Assembly: GCF_025118155.1 (NCBI RefSeq) | Contig: NW_026251418.1 | Coordinates: 248,001-312,000, forward strand | Source of the DNA: Cokeromyces recurvatus | Taxonomy: Eukaryota > Mucoromycota > Mucoromycetes > Mucorales > Mucoraceae | DNA: 64,000 bases | Reading direction: 5' to 3' | In this document: one piece after another, positions 38,846 to 49,749 of the stretch | How the letters are laid out: the number at the start of each line of letters is the position of its first letter | Position numbering within the stretch: position 1 is the stretch's first letter | Notes under the pieces: generated by a model | The model's input: only the letters and a program-made list of their open reading frames with translations | Databases searched by the model: none | Told to the model about the DNA's origin: nothing | Made by a program: the position numbers and the translations under genes

Positions 38846-38900
38846 CAGTATTCACACTTCAAATTCGGACAATGTTCGATTTTTTTTTTTGGACGATAGC
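38846..38900 (+). mobile_element. Solo terminal end related to the Fanzor-element termini
   Basis: The sequence TA|CAGTATTCACACTTCAAA followed by TTCGGACAATGTTCG matches the two ends of the element at 47085-49749. The partner end was not found downstream by eye. It sits exactly where LINE relic B stops, so it is probably a fragment of a related transposon that inserted into the LINE. Confidence 0.6.
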
Positions 38901-39861
38901 AACGGCAACGCTGCAACGTTAACCAAGCATGACTCTTGAGCTACAATCTCCGAATTGTCTGTAAATGGATTCGCAAAAAAAGTTAGTGAACAAGATCAAT
39001 CATCATTTAGTTACCCACTATTTTAGGGTCTACAATAGTAGCAGTCGACAAGACCTCATTGATTTTCTTTTGCTATGTCATCACAGTCAGCTTATAATAC
39101 GATCTTTATCTGCTTTTTGAAAGTTTGTAATTTGAAATGCTAGATTTTGATGTGGAAGTTTTTATAAATAGATGCATGATTTTGTAGGATTATTTCATAT
39201 CTTGCCATTAAATCTGATAATTTTGAATCCTCTAAATATCTGGACCATTGCTTTTCAATCGCCGCTTTCAGTCTTCCACCCTCACGAATTAAATTCTTTC
39301 CATCCTAACTATTTTCAAGTAGAGCAGGCCAACTTCACTTCTTTTCTATCATTAGCTAAATTTCGATAACGACGAGATAATCGCTAAAGATATTGAAATT
39401 TGAGGAAAAAGAGTAGAGAAGGAGGGTAGCTCTGTAAGTAGTGTGCGTACTATACATTTATATTCCCTATTGACATAGCGTACCGTCTTTAAATAAAATA
39501 CCTCTGACTACTCATATTGCTACAATGATTTTTTTTTTCTTTTTCAAACGATCTTATTACATGCGTTGTGATGGTTAGAAAAATTACTTTACTTAAGGAA
39601 TAGAGAGGCTCGTATTTCAATAGATGAGTAAAGTATGATGATTAGCATCAGACATGTTTAGATGCATAATGTAAATAGTGTCCATGTTATTTAACCTTAT
39701 ACAATAAATATTAGAAGATGGAAGGAGGAAAGACAAATGAGAATGGTCAATTAAAGCAATTCCATTTTATAGCTTTTTTTACAGATTATTAAAAAAAAAA
39801 AAAAAAAAGAACTATATACAAAATCATTTTTCTTCTTCTTCTTTTATAATGCTCTTGATAA
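38901..39861. other. Intergenic, nothing recognised
   Basis: Short frames only. A 65-codon open stretch at 39172-39369 has no domain features and a composition like random AT-rich DNA. It may be interior debris of the transposon whose end is at 38846. Confidence 0.4.
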
Positions 39862-40203
39862 TTATTTACGTGTTCTTAATGTACGGTAGCTTGGGTTTTG
39901 TTCTAAAAATTTAGCTCGAAGTGTCTTGAAACGACCCCAACAACATCCACGAGAACGATGAGGTAAATATCTAGAGGATATCATAGCCCAAGACAAACCT
40001 TGTAAATAACCTTTTTCTAATAAATAATCTTCTGAAGTAGTCCATGGTGTACGTCTTTGATGTTTCTTCTTTTTTGAGATAAATAAATTAGAGTCTAGAG
40101 TCTCTAATAATGAAGGTGAACTAGAAGACCAATAGGTGACTTGTCTTTCGTATTCTTTTTCAAAATTTGAAGAATTATCACAAAGTAAATATTTGATGTC
40201 CAT
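39862..40203 (-). CDS. Small Myb/SANT-like DNA-binding protein
   Basis: A 113-residue uninterrupted frame. The C-terminal half has a Myb-like pattern with spaced aromatic residues: RRTPWTTSEDYLLEKGYLQG, then LSWAMISSRYLPHRS and CCWGRFKTLRAKFLEQ (W-x..E..L...W..I......R....C..R). One repeat only. A basic KKKKHQRR run precedes it and may act in nuclear import. Such single-repeat proteins are often transcription or telomere factors, but nothing shows the target here. The ATG at 40203 is preceded by TTTTTTATAG, so a 5' UTR intron is possible. It is isolated between repeat-rich gaps. Confidence 0.65.
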   Translation of the reverse strand: MDIKYLLCDNSSNFEKEYERQVTYWSSSSPSLLETLDSNLFISKKKKHQRRTPWTTSEDYLLEKGYLQGLSWAMISSRYLPHRSRGCCWGRFKTLRAKFLEQNPSYRTLRTRK

Positions 40204-41997
40204 ATGCTATAAAAAAATAAAAATAAAAATAAAGAAAAGAAATAAGAATGATAAAAGACTGGATTTTATTATCATTATTTAGACTTCTTATTGTTCTATA
40301 TATATATATATAAATGTATATATACATATAAATATATAAATATATATGTATATATATTTATATCAATGCTCCTTTTCTTTCATTTAAGGGTTCTATATAT
40401 AATAAATAACAGTTTATTTTTGACAGCTGTATACTACAATAAATAAAAGGAGAAATTATAACATAAAAAGGAGAGAAACACACAAAAAAAAGATAAATCA
40501 ATTTATATGTCTATTACGATAGAATAAAGGAGGGAATATATGATGTATATAATGTATAAAAGATAAAGGATGTACGTTAAATATTCTATATAAATTACAG
40601 AGATTTTTGTTATATATCTATGTAAGCGACCGAGCGAGTAAGTAGGCGCGTGGGTGAGTCTGTATGTATATTTGTATGTATGTGATATGTATATTGATTA
40701 CAGTATAATAATAATAATAAAAAGGAGTGTTATATATCTTTAAATATAACTTGATGTTTTCTTTCTAAAATAAAATAAAGTAATATCATAGTTTAGTATC
40801 TACAATAATATACATACGTACATACATATATAATATAAATATTTGCATAAATAAATATATGTATGTCTGTATGTCTGTATGTATGTATGTATGTATGTAT
40901 GTATGTATTAGATGTAATAATTATCATGGTTAATATCTTTAATATAATTTTTTTTGATATAATTGAGTACTGCATATATGAATATATACAAGATTAAACT
41001 ATATTTGTCAAGATATGTATAACAATCTAACAAAAAAAAAAAAAAAAAAGGATTAATATTCATAAGGGGAAAGGAAATAATTATTAATTGCCGAAGAAAC
41101 TCTTATTATGGAGAGTTAAATTAAAAAAAAAAGGGGGAGTTAAGCATTGTCAATAAATTGTATCTAATAGACAACATTGATTTTAGTCATATTAAATCAT
41201 GTATATTCTAAAGCTTAAGAGTTAAGAAAGAGTCATTTTACTTGGAAGGAAGTTTATTGTATTTTGTTTTTCTTCAACGCGTAAAATATACATTATTCAC
41301 CAGATAACATTGGGAATAAATTTAAGATAAACCCATTTTAGAAGTTTGCAGCACATTCAAATTATATAAGAATTTGTGTCAAATGTACAAAATATTAAGA
41401 AATTATTTGCACTTATTCCTCCTTGAGTAAATCTAGTAAAGTAAATAAAATACTGAAAACTAATCCATTATTAGATGTAAGGTAATCAAATGTTTTTAAG
41501 TAGAAAGCCAAGACAAGTCAGAAGTAAGGATGAAACTATGAAATTATGACTTTGCAGCAATATTAAACTTTTGGTCTATATTGATAAGCTTGAGGGAAAT
41601 GGGTAAGCGCCCAAATCGTTGTAGCAGAAAGTAATCCCAACAAAATCAACAGCAATAGCAATATTAATAAAATAAAATAAAAACTCCCTCTTTCTAGTAG
41701 GTTACCATTTGTATTTTCATGAGTAAGTGTTTAGACTAAAATAATAATAATAAAAAAAGACGCTAACATTATCTGTTTATATTTTAATGTTTCCCTCCCC
41801 CTTAATTATGTTCGATACCAATAATACTGGCTATTCTTTCTTGTACTTGGGAATTCGTTTTTTATATGATGTCTCTTATTGAATCAATTTTTATCTTCTT
41901 TATATCAGCTTTTGTCGTATTATTTTACTTTTGTGTGATCCCAATCATTTCTCAATAAAATTTAGAATTGAAAAGTATCATTCATCCCAATCATAGG
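40204..41997. other. Microsatellite-rich gap
   Basis: It contains TA/TATATG runs (about 40290-40360), a (TATG)n array (about 40857-40908) and A-tracts. The long frame over the TATG run is a repeat artefact. No gene. Confidence 0.5.
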
Positions 41998-42180
41998 CTC
42001 ACTCGGTCTCTCGATACTGTCTGTTTAAATATGCATCGTCAATTACAAATGCCAAACATCGTGACTAATCATTTTACCTATGCTACTCAGTTACCTTCCT
42101 AGCAAACATAGAAAAGCCACGTGTTGCGTGAGGCGACTCTTCCGCCCCTGCATGGATTATTTACTAGCCGATGCTATATC
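41998..42180 (+). pseudogene. LINE relic E (C-terminal scrap)
   Basis: The frame reads LTRSLDTVCLNMHRQLQMP and later, after a shift, CMDYLLADAISHI. It lines up with SIECLHMHHRLQIP and MDYLFHEKLP of LINE relic A. No poly-A tail or hairpin was recognised, so it is an old fragment. Confidence 0.45.
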
Positions 42181-42651
42181 GCATATACTTTGAATTTAAT
42201 TACCTTCACCATGGTAAGTTATCTCCTGAAAAACCTCTTTCTTTCTTGGTACTGACTTGATCAAATGGTTACGTGGTAATTAATTTAGTATTTGAAAATA
42301 TCATTCTCTACTCCTCTTCCCTTCTTAAACTTTTTTCCCCCTTTTTCATTATCATTTTTTTTTTATATCCTTATTTTTTCCCTTTTTTTGATCTGACTTT
42401 GTCACTACAATACTATTTCATTTATGTGTTCAAGAATGAGCCTTAAAATTTTATTCAATAATAAAAAAAATTGTAGAATTGATGATTGCAGTCCTTTTTT
42501 TTTTTTTTTTTCTATCGGACACGAAAAAAAAAAAAAAATTAAATTTGTTAATTTGACCTTTCTCTGATTTTGACTTGTCTCCTTCTTTTCCCCTTTTTTT
42601 TTTTTTTTTTTTTTTTTCATTAAATTGCCAATAATTGATGTTAAATATTAA
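42181..42651. promoter_or_regulatory. Upstream region of the kinesin-13 gene
   Basis: T-rich, with long T-tracts up to 42617, directly before the ATG at 42652. Presumed promoter and leader; no discrete site is recognised. Confidence 0.4.
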
Positions 42652-44891
42652 ATGTATTCACCCCAAAGAACAAGTATTTTAAAAAGCCCTGCACGACAGT
42701 CTCCAATAAAAAGAAAAAGTCCTAGTGAAAGTCCAATCAACAATAGATATTATACTTCTAACACTTCACCTTGGCGATCATCACCAACAAAACGCAATGA
42801 AGATCCTTCAATGTCTCTTGAACACTATTTAGCTATGAAACAGTCAAGAAAAAGAATGAAACCAGCTGATGATTCACCTACAAGGCCATTGAATGGTATC
42901 AGAGGCAACTCGAACAACACTACACTGCCTTCTGTATATAATAATAGAAGATCAACTATACTCATAAATAATAGAAAGAGACCTAATCAAATAACTGCGA
43001 ATCGAGCCAAACCTAATCTTGGAATGACTAGTAGTCCAGTTACATTACCAAAGAAAGATGTTCGATCTTGTATAACCATTTGTAATCAGGCAGGAGGACA
43101 AGATTTAAAGATTCGTGTATGTGTTAGAAAACGACCATTAAATAAACATGAGATTAACATGAATGAGCAAGATATTGCACCATTAACAAATACTAGAACT
43201 ATTGAAATCCATGCGCCAAAGTATATATCTTATAGATGTATATACATTATAATATATTGTTATATAGACTTATTGTTTATTTATTTTAAAGACAAAAAGT
43301 AGATCTTACAAAGTATATTGAACAACATTCTTTTACATTTGATGACGTTTTTGATTGTAATACCTCAAATAGAACTGTAAGATAGATACACACATATTTA
43401 TATTTTTGCAGCTATTTTTTTTCTTTTGCATGCATATTGTGATACTAATTACATATTGAAAAAAAAAATAGATTTATCAACAAACAACTCGCCCTTTAGT
43501 AGAACATATGTTTAAAGGTGGAAAAGCAACTTGTTTTGCATAGTAAGGAATTATTATCTATCAATAGTATAGTGCGAGTTAAAAAAAATCATATACATAA
43601 TTATTATTTTATAGTGGACAAACAGGTTCTGGAAAGACATTTACTATGCTTAATCCTAAACATGGTCTTTACTTTCAAGCTATTACAGATATTTTTAAAC
43701 TTCTCAATAATCCACATTACAGCCATCTTCAAGCCTGGGTAGGCTACTATGAAATATACCAGGGACAACTATTTGACTTGCTTAATAGTCGGAAAAAGCT
43801 AGTTCCACGAGAGGATGGCAAGGGCAATATTATCATTTCAGGTTTAAAAGAATATCATATCCATTCATCCTCTGTCATGAAACAAGTTTTTGATTTTGGT
43901 AATCGAGAGCGTACAACATCAAAGACAGAAACAAATGAAGCGTCATCCAGATCGCATGCCATTTTACAAATTTTACTTAAACAAACTTCGAACCATGCTG
44001 TCTATGGTAAATTAAATTTTATTGATCTTGCAGGTAGTGAAAGAGGTACAGATCGTGGTAGTAATTCAGATACAAAGACGCGTATGGAAGGAGCAGAGAT
44101 CAATCGTAGTTTATTGGCCTTAAAAGAATGTATTCGTGCCTTAGATCAAGATAAACGGCATGCGCCCTTTAGAGGAAGTAAATTGACAATGGTATTAAGA
44201 GATTCCTTTATAGGCAATTCAAAGACATGTATGATTGCTACTATATCACCTAATCATTCAAATAGTGATCATACATTGAATACATTAAGATATGCTGACA
44301 GGTATGTTAGTTATATATGTATATATATATATGTGTGTGTGTGTGTGTACTGAATTAGTAATCATATTACTTTATATTTATAGAGTAAAAGAATTAAAAG
44401 GCGAATCTGATCCAAGGTTATTAAATACTACTACTACTACTACTAACAATGTACTTGAAGAATCATCCTTATTTCAAAAGGAACAAGATGATCCAATGCT
44501 ATTAGAACCAGAAATTACAATTTCTACTACTATAACAAATGATAACACAAGCCAGTCTACACCCACCGTTCATATACCCATCCATCATCTACAGCCGCCA
44601 CCAAAGCTCACAAAAAGGCATATTAATAATTTTATTCATTCCCACAAAATTCAGGTAGAAGCATTTGAAGCTTATATTAGAAGTTCAAATGAATTGATAG
44701 CTCAATTTGAAAGAGATTTTGAATATCTAACAAGACGAGATGACGAACGATCAAAACAACTTTTGAAAGAAAAATTCGAAAACTATCAACAAGAGTTATC
44801 CTATAAGGGATCTCATGTAGATTATTTTCTTCAAAATTTGAAAAGTAAGGTGAAAGCTGAACTTGTAGATGATGATGAAGAAGATCATTAA
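42652..44891 (+). CDS. Kinesin-13 (microtubule-depolymerising kinesin)
   Basis: Five exons (42652-43220, 43292-43376, 43472-43542, 43615-44301, 44384-44891) give 639 residues. The N-terminal ~145 residues are basic and Ser-Pro rich (many SP sites, plausible CDK targets). The motor starts at KIRVCVRKRPLNKHE and has P-loop GQTGSGKT (about 243-250), switch I NEASSRSHA and switch II DLAGSERG. KQKVDLTKY holds the KVD motif of the kinesin-13 loop 2, and HAPFRGSKLTMVLRDSF is another class hallmark. The C-terminal ~170 residues contain an acidic Ser/Thr linker and a coiled coil (VEAFEAYIRSSNELIAQFE). Class 13 motors depolymerise microtubule ends rather than walk. It is convergent with the uL24m gene. 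Strong call. Confidence 0.94.
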
Positions 44892-44975
44892 TATATAAAT
44901 AAATAAAGCTAAAGCTAAAGCTAAAAAAAAAATGATTTCTATTCTTTATAATATTTTAATTAAAATGACGTTATA

Positions 44976-45839
44976 TTATATTGTCGCTTGTGATGATACT
45001 TGTTCTGTAGTCTTTGCTGTTGTGGTAGCATTTAGGTTTATATTGAGCTTCTTTTTGTAAGGATTTCGAAGTTCCTTCACAAGATCTTGGGGGAATGGAG
45101 GTTGAAAAGGATTGTGCTGGTAAGTGACAGTCAATACATCCTCAGGTGCCGTTGTAAATTGTTCATCAACACTTTGATCATCATATTTTCTCTGTGGTTT
45201 AGGGATCTCGATATCTGTTCCTTTCACAAATCGACTCCAACGTGAAATAATACGACCATCTTCTAAGGTCCTTGTCACTTTACGACGTTCAATACGTGTA
45301 GGTGTTCTAAGAGCAAATAAAAGAGGAGGAGAAGAAAAAAAAAAGATGAATACATAAGAATATTGAAATGTAATGTACTTTACTGTGTATTAGGATGAAG
45401 TAACATAACGTTGGAGTAATGAATAGGTAATTCTATTCTCATTATGCCTTCAGGCGCAGCAGGTTGCATAGGAACATGTTTCTTGGCCTAAACAAATAAA
45501 TAAGGTTAATTTTTATTTTATTTTATTTTATTTTATTTTATTTTATTTTATTTTTGTATCATACTAATTTTTTCCTTCAACAATGACTGTATTTGTTTTA
45601 CGATTTACTGATTTAATCTCACCAATGGTATCTTTATCTTTACCAGCAATAATAGCAACCTAAAAAAAAAGAAGAAGAAAAAGAATTGAGCATGTATTAA
45701 TTCAAACATGTCAGAAACTGAACTTAATAATCTGATTTACTTTATCACCAGTAACAATGTTCCATTGTTTAATTCTATCTTTAGGATTAACCCATTTTAT
45801 TTTAGGGACTACTCGCGAAGAAATGTTACCACGATGCAT
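44976..45839 (-). CDS. MRPL40: Mitochondrial ribosomal protein uL24m (KOW domain)
   Basis: Proposed exons: 45741-45839, about 45569-45659, 45384-45487, 44976-45306. The KOW motif is clear: GDKVAIIAGKDKDTIGEI, then NRKTNTVIVEG, with AKKHVPMQP continuing in the next exon. A long fungal-mitochondrial C-terminal extension follows (PTRIERRKVTRTLEDGR). The symbol follows the yeast uL24m name. Oddity: exon 2 ends GGAAAAAATTA|GTATG, one base out of phase with exon 3, and splicing as written creates a TAG. Seven rather than six A would make both exons fit, so this is either an assembly/homopolymer error or a true frameshift. The start at 45839 fits length and context. Confidence 0.83.
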
Positions 45840-46739
45840 TTTGTTATTGTTGTGTGTGTGTGTGTTTTTTAGCGTTAATAAAAGGAAAAAGACACTGTTT
45901 GATACCAGGGCGGAGAGTGGGAAGGGGGTTTTGTTTTTTTATTACCCCTCACTGATAATAGTGACTCTTTTTTTCTACAGGCTATTTAAGCAATATTAAG
46001 ACAAAAAAAACTCTTTCTTAAAAATCAAAATAACCTATTACATAGAACATCCAAAAAGCTCTTTATCTCTAATGATTTATGCTGTTATTATTCCAATACA
46101 ACGTCTTTTCTGTAAACAGAATTCAAAGGAAATCATAGAATATTGAAGTATATCTTATACTATCATCTGTTGTCATATTTCAACTACTTTAGTTATTTTA
46201 GCTTGACTTGTTTTATTTTTTCCCAACTTTATTGTTGATGAAGGCGACTATTTATCGAGAAAATCTGATTAAAGTGTAATTAATGTTACCCCTTAAATAA
46301 TAGAGCAGAGTTTTATTCATTGTAGAATAATTAATATAAAGTGACAGCCAATACAGAAGAAAGCATTTATTGTCTAAAAAGTAAGGAAAATAATTACAAG
46401 ACAAAAAAAAAAAGGTAATAGTAGGTGTACTAGATTCTGCTTATTTGGATTGTAAAATAAGGTAACCTAATATCTGTTAATAAACTCTCTGACCATGCTT
46501 TTATAAAGCATTAAGAATTACAGTAAATTATATATCTTTTACATACAAAAGAACGTTGAACTAAAAGTTGGGTGGAAAATAGTTAAAGACTCTCTTAAGA
46601 TACGGTAGTTTGGAATCATGCAAAGATATCAATGGTTAAAGCATTATTTTTTCTTTAACCGTATGTAGACCCTTCTATAAGTTGTAAACTCTGCGATTAT
46701 TATTTTATTTATTTTTCATGACTGTAAGAATTTTATTTA
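45840..46739. other. Intergenic, nothing recognised
   Basis: AT-rich and without a supportable gene. The first ~150 bp, with a GT run at 45849-45865, lie upstream of the uL24m start and are its likely promoter. Confidence 0.4.
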
Positions 46740-47084
46740 AAACATTAAAAAATGACCAATGAGCACAAATCATTTATATATGCTGTTTTGCCCTGGTCAG
46801 ATCGCTATGGAAAAAAAAAGAAAAGAAAACCCCTTTTGGGATAAAAGGGGAAACGTTGAAGTGTATGTATAAGTGATGATAATTAACTATCAGAAAATCG
46901 TTGTTGTATTGAAAGATGATGATGATCAGAAGGTTCAGGGATTTGGGAGTGAGCTAGGTAGTGCATCTCAAGCAGAATTGTACATATAAAAGGCCAGCGT
47001 ATGAGCCAGACATCAATTGATTTTCTCACTTTCTTAGTAAGGAGTTTTGATGGTAATAGATTCAAGAGATGAAGGGTCTACATG
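46740..47084 (-). pseudogene. LINE relic C (C-terminus and 3' end)
   Basis: The minus strand reads LPSKLLTKKVRKSIDVW then RWPFICTILLEMHYLAH, matching WLYRWPAMCTILQVMDHL of relic B. The 3' UTR has the family hairpin (CCCCTTTT at 46830-46837 with AAAAGGGG at 46843-46850) and a TGCTCATTGGTCA end block near 46753. The 5' side is interrupted by the transposon whose end is at 47085. Confidence 0.75.
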
Positions 47085-47519
47085 CAGTATTAGCACTTTA
47101 AATTCGGATAACTGAAAAATATTTTCGGACTGGTTCAAAAAGGCTTTCAGGCCAATGAGAAAAAGTATTCAGACAACTGTAAAAAATGAATTCAAACAAT
47201 ATTAAAAGCATTCAGACCCTTAAGATACTAAACTATACATAGTTTTTTACCAAGGCATGTATCTAATCCCACTATTCATGTTGAGTATACCGACACACGG
47301 CATTTTGAACCAAAATTACAATATTGTATGCACTTGTACCTTTTTATCTATTTTTATGTTCAGCTTATTGGATCGAACGGAATAACTGGTGTCATAATTC
47401 TGATTTATTCTTAAAAATGTTGTTAATTACTTTTTTACCTCTTTATTATACAATTTTTTTTTGATATAAAAGTAAACTCTTTAAAAGCAATAACGGTCAA
47501 AACCTCTGTTTCTAGACTT

Positions 47520-48667
47520 CAGTGGAAGCCGGAATATATACCAAGGCTTAGACGCCTCGTGTCAACTACTAATACAATTGTCATTCACACTTTTGCGTTG
47601 ATGAAGTTCATTTTTACTAGTGAATTGCAGAAAGATGAATCTTTTAACCTTCAAAAATATGCTCAAAAGGATTTTTACATGCAGGTGTTTACGGTACTCG
47701 TACAACAAAGCAGATCCATTTCTCCAAAGAGCTCGAAAACAAAAGAGTTTAGAGAATTGTCTGTAAAATATGTGGAAGAGTACTGCAAGTTAAGTAGTTA
47801 CGTTCCTGTAGAATTGAAAAATTCACAGCAAATCGTGACGTACGAATGTGCCAAAATTAATACTGTGTACAAAAAAAAAAAGCCATTGTAGTACACTTTG
47901 GGAGTAGATTTCGTATGTTCATCAACCAAATCACAGGTCAAAAAGAGAGGATCAAAAGTAGAAGGCAAGAATTACTTAAGGGAAATCAGATCAAAGAAGA
48001 GGTAAACAGAATTATTTTCAATGAAATTACAGAGCCTCGTTAACGTCTGAAGCTTTCATTTGCTTCTGGCATAATCCAAAACTTGCCCACGGATATTTTG
48101 GACGATAAAACCGTCTCTCTTATTCAACAGTTATTTGATATCTACAACAATAATTATAAATTTCCGAAGGGAAGTATCTACTACGATTGCAAAGCAGACC
48201 TCTCAATCATTTAAAGGCATACTAGAAGATTGCAAACTTGTACGAACAGACAGGAAACAAGTCGTTCATGTGCTTTCCTTTGAGAGGAACTTATATTCCC
48301 TCTTATATGATGATCGATACCATGATCCTGAGCAACCATATTGTAAATCCCAGTCAGCGATCCAACCTAGACAAAAAAACTCACTTGGTCCAAAGTAGTC
48401 ATTGTATCATGCAAAGCTCTGAAGGATCAAGGCCAATCAAAGTCAAAGCAGTTTCGAGGCATGATTCAGACTGATGGTATAGGAGTTTCTGTTCTCAAAC
48501 AGAATAAAGAATCATCCAGAGGAGGTAATAGGGGCGTACGCATACAAGATGACGAGGCTTTCCAATACATATGCATATTGTCAACAAAAGATCTTTAGGA
48601 CACCACCAACAAGTGCGTCTTTATAGATCCTGGACGCCGTGACTTGTTGTACTGTATGCACGAGAGA

Positions 48668-48716
<49 letters not shown>

Positions 48717-49551
48717 AACTACGACATATATCGGCATACCAGTAATCAAAAAGCCAAGGAAACCAAATCGAGGAAGTTTATTAAACTAAGACAAACCACA
48801 AGGCCTGGAGAAGTAAAGTAATGCGAAGCAGATCTTTCACAGTATGCAGCTTCGACTGTCAACGTCCTTCAGTTTTCTGAATACCTGAAGGTCAAGGGAA
48901 AAGCTCATAATACATTAGCATCTTATTATTCAAATGAAGACAATACAGGGCGCGAACATGGCTTACTTCCCTTCAGAAAGATGAAACTCTCTTCAATTAT
49001 CAACAAACAGCAGTCCGACAGCCGACTTGCAGCAAAACTTAGAGAGAAATTTGGGAAGGATTCTGAACTTGTGGTGGGTGATTGGTCTGCTGCCAACAGC
49101 AAGTTCCACGAACCGATCAGAGGCAAGGACATGCGAAGGATGTTGAAAAAGCATAGTTTTTTAGTATATCTGATTGATGAATACAGTACTTCTTCCTTTT
49201 GTCTCAATTGCAACGATGGAAAACTGGGAAAGTTATTGCAAATACTTAAATCACGGCCATTCAGAAGAACCACTAGACCAAAAGTCATATGTCATGAACT
49301 CTTAAGGTAAAACCTCAGCATTCTAAAATGCAGACAGCTCTTTTAGTAACCTCTTTTTGTTCAATAATAGATGTACAAATAAAAAATGCTTGGAGTCCAA
49401 CAGACAATGGTGGAATAGAGACTTGGTGGCAGTGCTAAATTTTAGGGATGTCATGAACAGCCACAGACAAGCACTTGGCCGTCCTTCCAGGTTTTCAAGA
49501 CATATCTTGAAACGTCCTTCTACAAGCAATGATGACTCATCGAAAAAGTAA
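47520..49551 (+). pseudogene. Fanzor (eukaryotic TnpB-like RNA-guided nuclease) relic
   Basis: Blocks in order: PRLRRLVSTTNTIVIHTFAL (about 47541), MCFPLRGTYIPSYMMIDT (about 48267), FRGMIQTDGIGVSVLKQN (about 48454), the RuvC-I strand FIDPGRRDLLY (Asp codon at 48626), GDWSAANSKF and IDEYSTSSFCLNC (about 49079 and 49172), then after an intron (49307-49370) CTNKKC and the RuvC-III WNRD (Asp codon at 49420). Two Cys pairs (CLNC, CTNKKC) form the zinc ribbon typical of TnpB and Fanzor. All key acidic residues remain. The gene is broken by a shift at the A-tract near 47870, TAA at 48041 and 48212, at least two further shifts, TAG at 48596, a long A-tract at about 48670-48710 with a shift, and TAA at 48819. 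It cannot make a full protein as it stands. Confidence 0.85.
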
Positions 49552-49749
49552 ATCCGCTTTATGCCATTCTAATAATGGCAATATTTTTGCCTAAAGAGAT
49601 GGGTATTGATAGAGTAAACCATGATACAGATAAAATTATATTCAACGCTCTTTTTTCCATCTGAAAAATCATGAACCTTTTGTCCGAAACTCCTTTTTTG
49701 TTTGTCCGAAAAAATACTAACATTGTCTGAGTTTAAAGTGTGAAAGCTG
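49552..49749 (+). ncRNA. Candidate omega-RNA region of the Fanzor element (position only)
   Basis: In TnpB and Fanzor loci the guide (omega) RNA is made from the stretch between the nuclease stop codon and the element end. Here that is 198 bp holding inverted copies of the TTCGGAC word (GTCCGAAAC near 49681, GTCCGAAAA near 49701). No fold was computed. With a dead nuclease gene the RNA may be non-functional. This is an inference from location only. Confidence 0.25.

Larger units (their letters stand above)
47085..49749. mobile_element. Tc1/mariner-type DNA transposon carrying a decayed Fanzor gene
   Basis: Left end CAGTATTAGCACTTTAAATT at 47085; the right end (reverse complement) is CAGCTTTCACACTTTAAACT, closing at 49749. 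The right flank is TA and the left is TG (probably a mutated TA), consistent with TA target choice. Both ends carry an array of a TTCGGAC/TTCAGACAA-like word (left about 47103-47220, right about 49640-49735) in opposite orientation, which may be transposase binding sites. No DDE transposase lies inside; the only cargo is the Fanzor-like gene. So the element is either mobilised in trans or Fanzor-linked, as known for Fanzor1 elements in several DNA transposon superfamilies. It inserted into LINE relic C. Confidence 0.75.

Noticed and set aside
40793..40975. Tyr/Ile/His-rich minus-strand frame
   Set aside because: It is a translation of TATG microsatellite DNA.
48639..48821. Frame with a long Lys run as a separate small protein
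   Set aside because: It is the Fanzor relic read across an expanded A-tract; its C-terminal half is in frame with the downstream Fanzor blocks.
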